NCBI GenBank assembly: GCA_963681975.1
Contig: OY820613.1
Location: forward strand, 2,480,001 to 2,544,000
DNA: 64,000 nucleotides
Direction of reading: 5' to 3'
Source of the DNA: JANELJ01 sp024511395
GTDB taxonomy: Bacteria; Pseudomonadota; Gammaproteobacteria; GRL18
Part shown: positions 19,401 to 27,186 of the stretch, piece after piece
Position numbering within the stretch: the stretch's first letter is position 1
Layout of the letters: every line of letters starts with the position of its first letter
Translations under genes and position numbers: made by a program
Notes under the pieces: generated by a model
Database searches by the model: none
Seen by the model: only the letters and a program-made list of their open reading frames with translations
What the model was told of the DNA's origin: nothing

Positions 19401-20596
19401 ACACTATAGCGGCTGATACGGGCATAACCGGTATCTATAACATAACGGATACCCGGTACCGTTAAGGAGGTTTCTGCTACATTGGTGGCCAGAATAATGC
19501 GCTGCTTTGAATGAGGCGCAAAAATCCGGCTTTGTTCAGCCGGTGACAGACGGGCGTACAGGGGCAGGATTTCCGTACGCTGCTCATGGTGGTAAACTGG
19601 ATGTTTGCGCAGGGCTTCCGTGGTTTCACGGATTTCCTTTTCACCGGACAGAAACACCAGAATATCACCGTCCAGCTCCTGACTCAGTTCATCCACCGCT
19701 GCCACAATACCATCCGTCATATCCTGTTCATCCAGCAGAGGCCAGTAACGGATTTCAACAGGATAAGTGCGCCCGGAGACTTCAATGACCGGTGCCTGAT
19801 TAAAAAATTCAGAAAAGTGCTCGGTATCAATGGTCGCTGAAGTAATAATAACCCTAAGATCAGGCCGGCGGGGCAGGATCTGTCTGATATAGCCCAGCAG
19901 AAAGTCAATATTCAGACTGCGTTCATGGGCTTCATCAATAATAATAGTATCGTATTGATTTAAAAACCGATCGGTCTGGGTCTCCGCTAGCAGTATACCA
20001 TCGGTCATCAGTTTAATCAGGGTATCGGGATGGCTGCGATCACTGAAACGTACCTTAAAACCCACCTTATCACCCAGCGGTGTATGCAGTTCTTCTGCTA
20101 TACGGGCTGCCACACTACGTGCCGCCAGCCGCCGGGGCTGGGTATGGGCAATCTGGCCATAAATCCCCCGTCCGGCCAGCAGGGCAATTTTAGGCAGCTG
20201 CGTGGTTTTTCCTGAACCAGTTTCACCAGCGACTACAATAACCTGATGCTTTTCCAGTAATTGTTTAATCTGCTGCGCTTTTTGAGTGACTGGTAGTTCT
20301 GACGGAAACTCCACTTTGGGAACCCCCTGCCAACGTTGCTCAACCCTTGCTATGGATTGCTCAATACCTTGTTCGCAAAGCTCGAACTTTTGCTGCAGTT
20401 GTATAAGCAGTTTATTGTTATTATCTGCGTCCCTTTTTCTGCTTTTCTGTCTGGAGTCGTTAAAGGACAGTTTTTTCAGTTGCTGCTTTAATTGCGCAAG
20501 CTGTTTTTTAAGAGGATATCGATCATATAGATAGCACTGCCCTAACAGCCCTGATAAACGTGCATAATATTTTTGATATGTGCTGGACTGTGGCAT
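16475..20596 (-). CDS. hrpA: ATP-dependent RNA helicase HrpA (DEAH box)
   Basis: HrpA is a large cytosolic 3'-5' RNA helicase implicated in mRNA processing and in freeing stalled ribosomes. At 1373 residues it is near the normal ~1300. It has the Walker A motif GETGSGKT at 124-131, DEAH at 221-224 (IIIDEAHERSLN), the SAT motif in VIITSATID, the motif V/VI region (ATNVAETSLTVPG and QRSGRCGRVSDG), then the HA2/OB-fold domains and the long DUF3418-type C-terminus. ATG 20596 is followed by a basic coiled-coil N-terminus. The gene is divergent from the cNMP-domain gene at 20794 and convergent with the SAP gene. No lesion was found, so it is the largest intact gene in the window. Confidence 0.96.
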   Translation of the reverse strand: MPQSSTYQKYYARLSGLLGQCYLYDRYPLKKQLAQLKQQLKKLSFNDSRQKSRKRDADNNNKLLIQLQQKFELCEQGIEQSIARVEQRWQGVPKVEFPSELPVTQKAQQIKQLLEKHQVIVVAGETGSGKTTQLPKIALLAGRGIYGQIAHTQPRRLAARSVAARIAEELHTPLGDKVGFKVRFSDRSHPDTLIKLMTDGILLAETQTDRFLNQYDTIIIDEAHERSLNIDFLLGYIRQILPRRPDLRVIITSATIDTEHFSEFFNQAPVIEVSGRTYPVEIRYWPLLDEQDMTDGIVAAVDELSQELDGDILVFLSGEKEIRETTEALRKHPVYHHEQRTEILPLYARLSPAEQSRIFAPHSKQRIILATNVAETSLTVPGIRYVIDTGYARISRYSVRHKIQRLPIEKISQASARQRSGRCGRVSDGVAIRLYSEEDHNQWPAFTEPELLRTNLAQVILQMLSLHLGDIKAFPFLEKPSAKQINDGFLLLEQLGAITPQRRLTAIGRSLSRLSVDPRIGRVIIAAEKQGVLSEVLIIASALSCQDPRERPADKQQAADEKHNQYASKQSDFITYLNLWFRYEAQRRHLSQNKLRKYCRSHFLSFMRMREWRELYQQLYTQTRELKFRFNKLPDVADNELFSDDDKRLDYAAVHQALLTGFLGNIGFREDKNNYLGARNMRFGIFPGSRLYKSKPKWIMAAEIVETSAVYARIVAGIEPAWLEQQTRHLLKHHYFAPFWEAKSGQVSAWSRVSLYGLTINPKKKVNYGPIDPEAAQEIFIRDALVTGEYRDNNRKPPPFIQHNLALIRELEHLEHKSRRKDLLVDDLVIFEFYQQRIRHDLQQQGKEEHYIYSRSAFEQWRRKVEKDQPDYLFLQQEDLLKKDFDHISDKLYPPYIQSGDLQLPLEYHFLPGHALDGVTVILPLAVINQLDESVFDWLVPGLIREKITLLIRALPKVIRKQFVPVPDTVTAFLEAVPYREGELVPTLVEFLKSRLSYTLANQLEYEMSKTIHADFDTKIPEHLKMNFRLIDNNGQELDSSRNFQQLKQQWSDKAMAQLDAVVEDSIERQGIKDWDFDSLDEQMEIDRHGLLMTLYPALQDQQDSVSIKLFDQAETARINHAQGVYRLLFLALQPQLKVLQKQLPDINKACLLFAAFGSCQILRLDIIQALLVNALRKILQQGTIESVTQLHQIRSRQQFEQLLSILQSELETEDGTELMGALLNILQEAQKLSKTLKGNIPFNLVKTIADIKAQQKQLVYPGFVAQTPMQWLKRLPRYFKGMQLRLEKARNDYRRDTLNQAQITPLWEKYQNRIEQLKTDKNSPAEIYFSWPELTEFRWLIEELRISLFAQELKTCQPVSVKRLEKKLQQIL

Positions 20597-20793
20597 AAAT
20601 TTTTGTAAAAAAAACAGGTTCTTACCAACTTTTTACCAAGAACGAGGATAAAAGGCAGTCGCTGCTAGTCTAAGTAAAATACAATTATACCCGAACTGGT
20701 TCAAAAAATTACGACTTCTTTCTATGCATTTAGAAGCTTTCTGCTAGAATTATTAGAGCCTGAACAATAAAATGAAACTCTGGAGTAATGTGA

Positions 20794-22071
20794 ATGGCTG
20801 CAGCGCCTAACCTTGATGTCAATGTCATAAAGAAATTCCATCCCCTGGACTCTTTAAGTATTGATAAAGTTAAAGAAGTGATTGAAAAGTCGGCTGTGCA
20901 GAAAATACCTGCTGGACAGGTACTTTTTAAACGAGGTGATCGTGATAAGTGGACCGTTTACCTGCTAACAGGCAAAATTGAACTTAAAAGCGCTGATGGC
21001 AAACGGCAGATTATTGAAGCCGGCAGCGATGCTGCCCATTCCCCTATTGCCGATGAAATTCCCCGCCCTGCTTCTGCCAAGGCAAAAACTGATATTAGTA
21101 TTCTTATCATTGACAAGGATCTGCTGGATATCCTGATGAACTGGAATGCACCATCCAGTATTGAAGTCAATGAACTTGATGACGATGAAGACTGGATGAC
21201 CCGTTTTCTGCAGTCCAATGCCTTTTTACAATTACCCGCAGCCAATATTCAGGCCCTGATGATGCGCCTGCAGGCCCCCCTGGCCAGGGGAGAAACTATT
21301 ATCCGGGAAAATGACGCCAATGATGACAAATTTTATATTATCCAACAGGGGCGCTGTGTCGTCACTAAAACCAGTCCGACTTCGGGAGAACAGGTGCCAC
21401 TAGCTGAATTACGCTTGGGCGACGGCTTTGGCGAAGAAGTCTTAATTACCGGCGGCATCCGCGGCGCCAGTGTCACCATGAAAACTGACGGGGTGATCCT
21501 GTCACTGGACAAAAAGGACTTTATTGAGCTGCTGGTGGAACTACTGATCCACCGCATTAAACTTGAAGAAGTAAAAACACTCAAAGAGGATCAATACCAG
21601 CTTATCGATGTCCGAAATGAAGATGAACATCAGACCAATGGACTGGATAATAGTATTAATATCCCTATTAATCTGATCCGTACCCAGCTGGATCAACTAT
21701 CACCTGAAAAACATTATATAGCCTATTCCGGACATGAAAACCGCAGTAGTGCGGCAGCCTTTCTGTTTATTCAGCAGGGCTACAACTGTTCCATTATTGA
21801 GAACAGCATTGGCGAAGCTGATATTACCCGTTCCGCTGTCACTGAAGAAAAATTCCCTGAAGCTCCTACACCCGCCAGTTCGGCGGAAACAGAAGCACTA
21901 AAAGCGGAAAAAATTACTTCACCGGAAATTGAAGCGGCCCGTAAGGAAGCTGAACTCATGGCCACTGATCTGCGCAGTGAAGCTCAGCTGGCTCTGCAAG
22001 AAGCCCGCCGTGCCCAACAGACTGAACTGGCTCTGAAAGCCGCTTATGACTCCATCAAAAAAGAAACATAA
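20794..22071 (+). CDS. Two cNMP-binding-like domains plus an inactive rhodanese-like domain
   Basis: A 425-residue cytosolic protein. The first cupin-like cyclic-nucleotide-binding domain spans about residues 15-115 (HPLDSLSIDKVKEVIEKS, AGQVLFKRGD). The second spans about 135-250 (FLQLPAANIQALM, GETIIRENDANDDKFYIIQ, LRLGDGFGEEVLITGG). A rhodanese fold follows at about 255-345 (YQLIDVRNEDEHQ), then an Ala/Glu-rich coiled-coil tail (355-425). In the active-site loop YSGHENRSS, Ser312 stands where rhodaneses have the catalytic Cys, so sulphur transfer is unlikely and a sensing or scaffold role is more plausible. The gene is divergent from hrpA, and yigZ follows after 29 bp. Ligand and partner are unknown. 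Confidence 0.85.
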   Translation: MAAAPNLDVNVIKKFHPLDSLSIDKVKEVIEKSAVQKIPAGQVLFKRGDRDKWTVYLLTGKIELKSADGKRQIIEAGSDAAHSPIADEIPRPASAKAKTDISILIIDKDLLDILMNWNAPSSIEVNELDDDEDWMTRFLQSNAFLQLPAANIQALMMRLQAPLARGETIIRENDANDDKFYIIQQGRCVVTKTSPTSGEQVPLAELRLGDGFGEEVLITGGIRGASVTMKTDGVILSLDKKDFIELLVELLIHRIKLEEVKTLKEDQYQLIDVRNEDEHQTNGLDNSINIPINLIRTQLDQLSPEKHYIAYSGHENRSSAAAFLFIQQGYNCSIIENSIGEADITRSAVTEEKFPEAPTPASSAETEALKAEKITSPEIEAARKEAELMATDLRSEAQLALQEARRAQQTELALKAAYDSIKKET

Positions 22072-22100
22072 TGGCTACTGAACGGGTTCAGCGCTGTTAA

Positions 22101-22796
22101 ATGATGCGCTTTTTATCAAAATTTACATTGCTATTAACTGCCTGCTGCCTGCTGCCTGCTGCCTGCTGCCTGCTGCCTGCTGCTGAAGCTTATTTTATTC
22201 CGGCTCATGATATTGAAGTGACCACGGCAATAAAACGTAGCCGTTTTATTGCCCATATTGCTCACTGCCCAGATCCGCAACAGGCCATAGTCATTATTGA
22301 ACAGGATAAACAGCGTTATCCTGATGCCCAGCATCATTGCTGGGCCTATATTGCCTGCCCGCCCGATTCTGCCTCAGCAGTACGTTTTTCTGATGCCGGC
22401 GAACCCTCAGGTACTGCGGGCAAACCCATTTTAAATGTTCTACAGCACAGTGGATACGGAGAAATTATCTGCGTAGTTAGCCGCTATTTCGGTGGCATCA
22501 AACTGGGTGCCGGCGGTCTGGTTCGCGCCTACAGCAATAGTACTCAGGCAGCCATAGAACAATTAACCGTTAAGAAAATTATACAGAGAACAGCGGTCAC
22601 CGTCCGCTTCCCTTACTGCTATGAATCCGATATCCGACACTTTCTTGATACCTATGATGTGCCACTGACTGATGTAGACTATCAGGAGCAGGTTATTTTT
22701 ACTCTGGAGCCGGAACAGGACAGCATGGCAGAAACCCGTCAGCTACTACAAAATATCTGTAAGGGTGAACTTAATATAGAAACCTTAACCGGATAG
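22101..22796 (+). CDS. yigZ: YigZ/IMPACT-family protein with repeat-encoded N-terminus
   Basis: YigZ-family proteins have an N-terminal UPF0029/IMPACT domain (here about residues 36-140: TTAIKRSRFIAHIAHCPD, RFSDAGEPSGTAGKP, VVSRYFGGIKLGAGGL) and a C-terminal DUF1949 domain. They are linked to translation regulation. E. coli YigZ begins almost directly at the domain. Here 30 extra residues (FTLLLTACCLLPAACCLLPA) precede it, encoded largely by six perfect 7-bp repeats at 22138-22179. Because 7 is not a multiple of 3, gain or loss of one repeat would break the frame from ATG 22101 or 22104. No good internal start is obvious. In this assembly the frame is open. Confidence 0.87.
   Translation: MMRFLSKFTLLLTACCLLPAACCLLPAAEAYFIPAHDIEVTTAIKRSRFIAHIAHCPDPQQAIVIIEQDKQRYPDAQHHCWAYIACPPDSASAVRFSDAGEPSGTAGKPILNVLQHSGYGEIICVVSRYFGGIKLGAGGLVRAYSNSTQAAIEQLTVKKIIQRTAVTVRFPYCYESDIRHFLDTYDVPLTDVDYQEQVIFTLEPEQDSMAETRQLLQNICKGELNIETLTG
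22138..22179. repeat. Heptamer array (CTGCCTG)x6 inside yigZ
   Basis: Six perfect tandem copies of CTGCCTG, followed by a partial CTGCTG. The array lies within the first 30 codons of yigZ and encodes a repeating ACCLLPA pattern. Slippage would change the reading frame of everything downstream. Confidence 0.95.
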
Positions 22797-22854
22797 TCCT
22801 TATACTTACTACTTACATTTATGTTTTATCTTACACAGATTTTATTTTGACACT

Positions 22855-23451
22855 ATGTCTATTACTGATATTCAAAACTTACACCACACACAAAACAGTC
22901 TGGATAATTTTTTTAAGCGCTTTATTAATACTGTTGAAGCACAGACCAGCGAACTGCCTGTAACTGAATACGATGCACACTGGCTGTCACCCTGCCAGCA
23001 GGGTAAACCGTTTATGTCAGAACAGATGCAGCATTCCATTCACTGGCAGCCATTTCTGCACCCTGACAGCTCGGACAAGAACGACCTGGTAGGCCTGGAA
23101 AAAGCCCTGGAAATCCAGCTGCACCCGGATATCCGGGTATTTTTCAGCCGTTACTGGTCTGATCACGTGGATGCAGTTTTTCAGCAGGGCAATTTAAGCC
23201 TGATGTTTGTCTGGAATGAAGATGATATGCAGCGTTTAATTGAAAATCAGCTGGGCCATGCCCTCAACAAGATCCGTAATAAACAGGAACTCACTTTTTT
23301 TATTGCCTGTACCGATTCTGATTATATTATCAGTATTGCCAATGAGTCCGGCCAGGTGGTACTGGAACGTCCCGGCTACGGGGTTGAAAAAGTACTGGCC
23401 GTTAGCCTGACTGACTTTCTGAATGAGCTGGAACACGGTAAGCTGGTATAA
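22855..23451 (+). CDS. syd: SecY-interacting protein Syd
   Basis: Syd is a small acidic cytosolic protein that binds SecY at the inner membrane and is thought to monitor or turn over faulty SecYEG. At 198 residues it has normal length. It has family blocks such as EYDAHWLSPCQQG, ALEIQLHPDIRVFFSRYWSDH, MFVWNEDDMQRLIENQLGH and NESGQVVLERPGYG. ATG 22855 is preceded by an AT-rich region without a clear ribosome site. yigZ ends 58 bp upstream, and the split PP2C gene starts 36 bp downstream. The frame is intact. Confidence 0.93.
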   Translation: MSITDIQNLHHTQNSLDNFFKRFINTVEAQTSELPVTEYDAHWLSPCQQGKPFMSEQMQHSIHWQPFLHPDSSDKNDLVGLEKALEIQLHPDIRVFFSRYWSDHVDAVFQQGNLSLMFVWNEDDMQRLIENQLGHALNKIRNKQELTFFIACTDSDYIISIANESGQVVLERPGYGVEKVLAVSLTDFLNELEHGKLV

Positions 23452-23626
23452 GCTTGGCAATCGATAATACAGGTAAGCTGCTTAAATATGCTGAAACAAT
23501 TTTTTGACAAACTGACCCATAAACCTGATTCAGTGCGCATGTATTCTGCCGGTATCAGTGATGTGTGCCGACGCCGCAAGCTCAATGAAGATAATTTTCT
23601 GCTTGATGAAAAGTTAGGGCTATTTA

Positions 23627-25124
23627 GTCTGCCCTGAATAAAACATAGTGCATTGATTTATAAGGAAATATTGGTGAGTTATGGGTGTTAAATTTGCAGG
23701 TTTTTGGTAAAATAAGCCTTATTACCTTGCAAATTTCCAGACCAGAATGAAGCCAGAGAAACAGCCAAAAATACCTCAGGAAGACCTGTTCAGGATGCGC
23801 CTTGAAAACATGCTGGACATAAACCATGAGTTGATTAAGTTATCAAAACACATAGACCGGGAAAGTCCTGATAAAGAATGGGGTGCTCTGTTTGTATCCA
23901 CTAAAGGTGCTCCTGCCATACGCACTCGATTGATTGCAGGATTGCATTACCTGAAACACCTGCATGATTTATCAGATGAACAGGTAGTAAAAGGCTGGAC
24001 AGAAAATCCGTACTGACAATATTTTTGTGGTGAAGAATACTTTCAGCATAAAATGCCTATACACCCTACAACCATGACCAAATGGCGTAACCGGCCGGGT
24101 AAATCAGGCAGTGAAAAATTACTGATTGAAACCATTAAAGCCGGACTAAAGAGTAAAACTATCAAGCCAGGCAGTTTAAAGAAAGTCACGGTAGATACTA
24201 CCGTACAGGAAAAGAACATCGCTTTTCCAACCGATTCAAAGCTCCTGAACAAAGCCAGAGAAAACCTGGTTAAACTGTCCAAAAAGCACGGTATTAAACT
24301 GCGCCAGAACTATAATCGGGTTGGGCCGCAATATGTACTAATGGCCAGTCGTTATGCTCATGCAAAACAGTTTAAACGCATGAAGAAAATGAACAATAAA
24401 CTGAAATCCCGTTTAGGTCGTGTTAAACGGGATATTGAACGACAACTGCCCAATTATTCTGTTGATATTCAGTCTCTGTTTGAAGTAGCTCTAAAACAGG
24501 CTCAGAAACTAATTGAGCAGGAGCAGCACAGTAAGAACAAGCTTTACAGTTTACATGCTCCTGAAGTCGAGTGTATCAGTAAAGGCAAAGCTCATAAGCC
24601 TTATGAATTTGGAGTTAAAACCAGTATCGCGGTAACTAACAAGGAAGGCTTTGTTATTGGTGCTCAAAGTTGTCCGGGCAATCCTTATGATGGACATACC
24701 TTGCTGCCACAACTGGAACAAATAAAACAGTTTACAGCCGTACAGCCGGAACAATGCTTTGTTGACCGGGGTTATCGTGGACATGAAGTAAAAGACACTA
24801 AAGTTTTTATCTCAGGTCAGAAGCGAGGCGTTACCCGAAGTATTAAAAAGGCATTAAAACGGTGCAGTGCGATTGAGCCTGAAATCGGTCATATGAAAAA
24901 CGATGGCCATTTAGACCGCTGCTACCTCAAAGGTGCAGTCGGTGATGCCATTAATGTGGTTATGGTAGCCGCTGGACATAACTTAAGAAAGATCCTCAAT
25001 AAGCTCCGGCTTTTGTGGCTCAAAATTATTTCCGGTTTGATGGGGTCTTTTATCAAACCGGGGCAATCAGCTGCTTTAAACCTGGCTTGATGTCAGGCTT
25101 AAAACGGTATTATTCAGGTTGAAC
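23627..25124 (+). mobile_element. IS5/IS1182-type element, copy D (complete ends, dead transposase)
   Basis: The element is 1498 bp from GTCTGCCCTGAATAA to TTATTCAGGTTGAAC, flanked by identical TATTTA at 23621-23626 and 25125-25130. The flanks together restore a PP2C reading frame, which proves a 6-bp target duplication. Its transposase carries a nonsense codon, so it could move only with help from another copy. Confidence 0.96.
23747..25090 (+). pseudogene. Transposase of copy D with W-to-stop mutation
   Basis: The frame is identical in layout to the 447-residue intact copies. The codon TGA at 24014-24016 replaces the TGG of NPYWQYF, splitting the frame into 89 residues and a downstream open part from 24053. 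The DDE residues downstream are intact. Other differences from copies E and F are scattered substitutions. Confidence 0.95.
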
Positions 25125-25569
25125 TATTTATTGTCACTGACGGCATGGGCGGGCATGATGCCGGGGAAGTAGCCAGTAAACTGGCCATTGAAACCATATT
25201 TAATCATATTAAAAAATGTTTAATGAACAGCAGGAGGCCGGCCCGACCCATTTCAGTTCCGTACTTCAGGATGCCATAGAGGAAGCCAATAACCAGGCTC
25301 ACTGCTATAATATCGCCAGGGGTCTAACATAAGGTCGGAGTATGGGCACCACCGTCACCGGTTTCTGGATTGATGCCTATCATAAAAATTCTAAAAAAAA
25401 ACAATTACATGCTTTTAATGTCGGAAACAACCGTACCTACCGATTTGCTGACAATACCCTGCAGCAGCTCAGTACTGATCACAGCCATTATCAGCTCTAG
25501 CTGGATACCGGCCATGAAGGCAAGGCGCCTAAACATAATATTATCTACAAGGCCATTGGCCCCTGGCGA

Positions 25570-26376
25570 CGAATTGTTAAGCGTTCTGGCTGTAATACGG
25601 CTCTGCCATTGTTATTATGTTTAACACCACAGGCCGATAACAGTGGTAAACTGGTGATTGCCCGAAGTCTTATCCGGGCATTGATGGAACCGCTAAAAGA
25701 TAAAGCGGTTACTGTATTGGTGGACAGTTGGTATATGCGCCGTTCTTTTATTGAACCGGTACAGGCTTATAATATGACGGTTATAGGTCAGGTACGAATC
25801 GATACCGTATTATATAAACGACCCTGGCAAGGTAAAGGCCGGGGACGACCCGGAAAATATGTGACACGTTATACAAAAGAAGAAATTAAACGGCTGCCTT
25901 TAAATAAGGAAACCGTACACCTGTATGGACGTGAACAGCAGGTTAATTACCGAACAGCGGTGGCTAAAGCCCGCTTTCTGAATGGCCAGTCGGTATGCTT
26001 TGTCTGGTGTGAGTTTGAGGACTCTAAAGGGAAAAAAAGACCACGTCTATTACTGTCAACAGATATGCAGTTAAGTGGTCTGGATATTATTGTCGCTTAT
26101 GAAAAGCGCTGGTCGATTGAGCCCTTGTTCAATCAGTTAAAAAATGCCCGGGGCATGAAACAGACCTGGCAGAAAACCCGGAAGGTGTTACATCGATGGG
26201 TACACATTATTGCTCCGGGGTATATTATACCTCAATTGCGGGCTATTAAATGTCCGGACCCGGTATTGCGCTTAATTGATAATACGCCCTGGCGAAAGAA
26301 TACACCCATTACTGCCGGAAGAATACAAATGGTACTGATAAGGTATTTTTCGCAGGTTAGGGTCAGGGACTGGTAG
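25570..26376 (+). pseudogene. DDE transposase fragment, IS701/IS4-like
   Basis: The open frame enters from the PP2C junction (RIVKRSGCNTALPLL) and runs to TAG at 26374-26376. It contains VTVLVDSWYMRRSFIEP (probable middle catalytic Asp) and EKRWSIEPLFNQLKNARGMKQ (typical last catalytic Glu with the K/R six residues on). The N-terminal third with the first Asp is missing. Both its ends and its inverted repeats are unclear. I place it in the IS4-superfamily DDE_5/IS701 neighbourhood, with moderate confidence in the exact family. Confidence 0.75.
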
Positions 26377-26626
26377 GATGGTAAGTCCCAAAAATTCCAC
26401 CCGCCGGATACGGATATTTTAAGGCGATTTGAAGATTTGTTATAAAAACAATTTCAAAACAGCTGGTTATAAACAAATTGTTAAAGAACGTATGAGCGAA
26501 ACAGGACTCTCAAGGGTGAGCTGTCGCTCTAAACTTTAGTTAAATGAATAAAACGATAATCATCAATTCTAACCCTGTCTGGTGCAATAAAATCACTGGC
26601 ATGAAGCAGTAGCAGATTCATGCGGT
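26377..26626. other. Gene-free stretch after the transposase fragment
   Basis: Probably the non-coding end of the preceding element, followed by an intergenic region. I see no frame or RNA I can support. Confidence 0.5.
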
Positions 26627-27046
26627 TTAACCGGCTTTTTCCATTTTTTTCAGCTTTTTATCCCAGCGCTTAAAACGTTTACGACAGTATGCCAGTAGCT
26701 CATCGTAAGTTCTGAAGTACAGATCAAATCCCTCTTCTGCCGGAGAATCATACTCACAATAATCGTTGGAATAATCCCGGCAGATCTGCGGACGCTCATT
26801 ATAAATTCCGCAGGCACCATCTTTCAGGAGGTTCTCACAGGTAGTGATAAACATTAAAAACCAGCCGTCTTCATCTTTATAAAACTCCACGTTTTTATGC
26901 GATATTTGCCAGAGCATAAGCTGAAAATCATCTTTTTTGCGTGGTGAATCAATTTGCTGGGTGACATATTGACAGCATTTGGTGCCGGGACAGAAACTGC
27001 ATTTGTTTTCAGTGGTAATTTCTATGGTTTTCGTAGAGGTTTTCAT
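26627..27046 (-). CDS. YkgJ-family cysteine-cluster protein (UPF0153)
   Basis: A 139-residue protein with the cysteine pattern of the CxxCxxxxCC cluster family (PF03692). The pattern is CSFCPGTKCCQYV near residues 16-27, then a C in TTCENLLKDGACGIYNERPQICRDY, and C in NDYCEY. Such clusters probably bind zinc or iron-sulphur; the reaction is unknown. A lysine-rich C-terminus (RKRFKRWDKKLKKMEKA) follows. ATG 27046 is divergent from the hybrid kinase at 27187. The frame is intact. Confidence 0.82.
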   Translation of the reverse strand: MKTSTKTIEITTENKCSFCPGTKCCQYVTQQIDSPRKKDDFQLMLWQISHKNVEFYKDEDGWFLMFITTCENLLKDGACGIYNERPQICRDYSNDYCEYDSPAEEGFDLYFRTYDELLAYCRKRFKRWDKKLKKMEKAG

Positions 27047-27186
27047 AAAAAATTTTACATCCAGAGCTTATTAGGTAAAAATAACCTTTTAAAACGCATC
27101 AGTATCCATCCATTTATTGATGGGCATGTGCGACACGTAAATTAGTTAAATGTTCTGAAGGGATTCCGTCATCTCATCAACATAAA

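Larger units (their letters stand above)
23488..25572 (+). pseudogene. PP2C-family Ser/Thr phosphatase, split by IS copy D
   Basis: The first exon-like piece (ATG 23488 to 23626) reads MLKQFFDKLTHKPDSVRMY to KLGLF. After the IS the same frame resumes at 25131 with IVTDGMGGHDAGEVASKLA, the PP2C metal-binding motif. Removing the IS and one copy of TATTTA restores GLFIVTDGMGG exactly. Further lesions follow: a one-base loss in an A-run near 25213, TAA at 25330-25332 and TAG at 25498-25500 (both at plausible Gln positions). The gene is cut off at about 25570, where transposase sequence starts. Intact relatives (PrpC/Stp type) dephosphorylate targets of Hanks-type kinases; no such kinase is visible here. 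Confidence 0.9.

Noticed and set aside
16745..20534. Several plus-strand frames of 60-97 codons opposite hrpA
   Set aside because: They are shadows of the hrpA coding strand with no ribosome sites or recognisable motifs.
22138..22179. CRISPR-like array
   Set aside because: The units are 7 bp without spacers; this is a tandem heptamer repeat. No true repeat-spacer array was found in the window.
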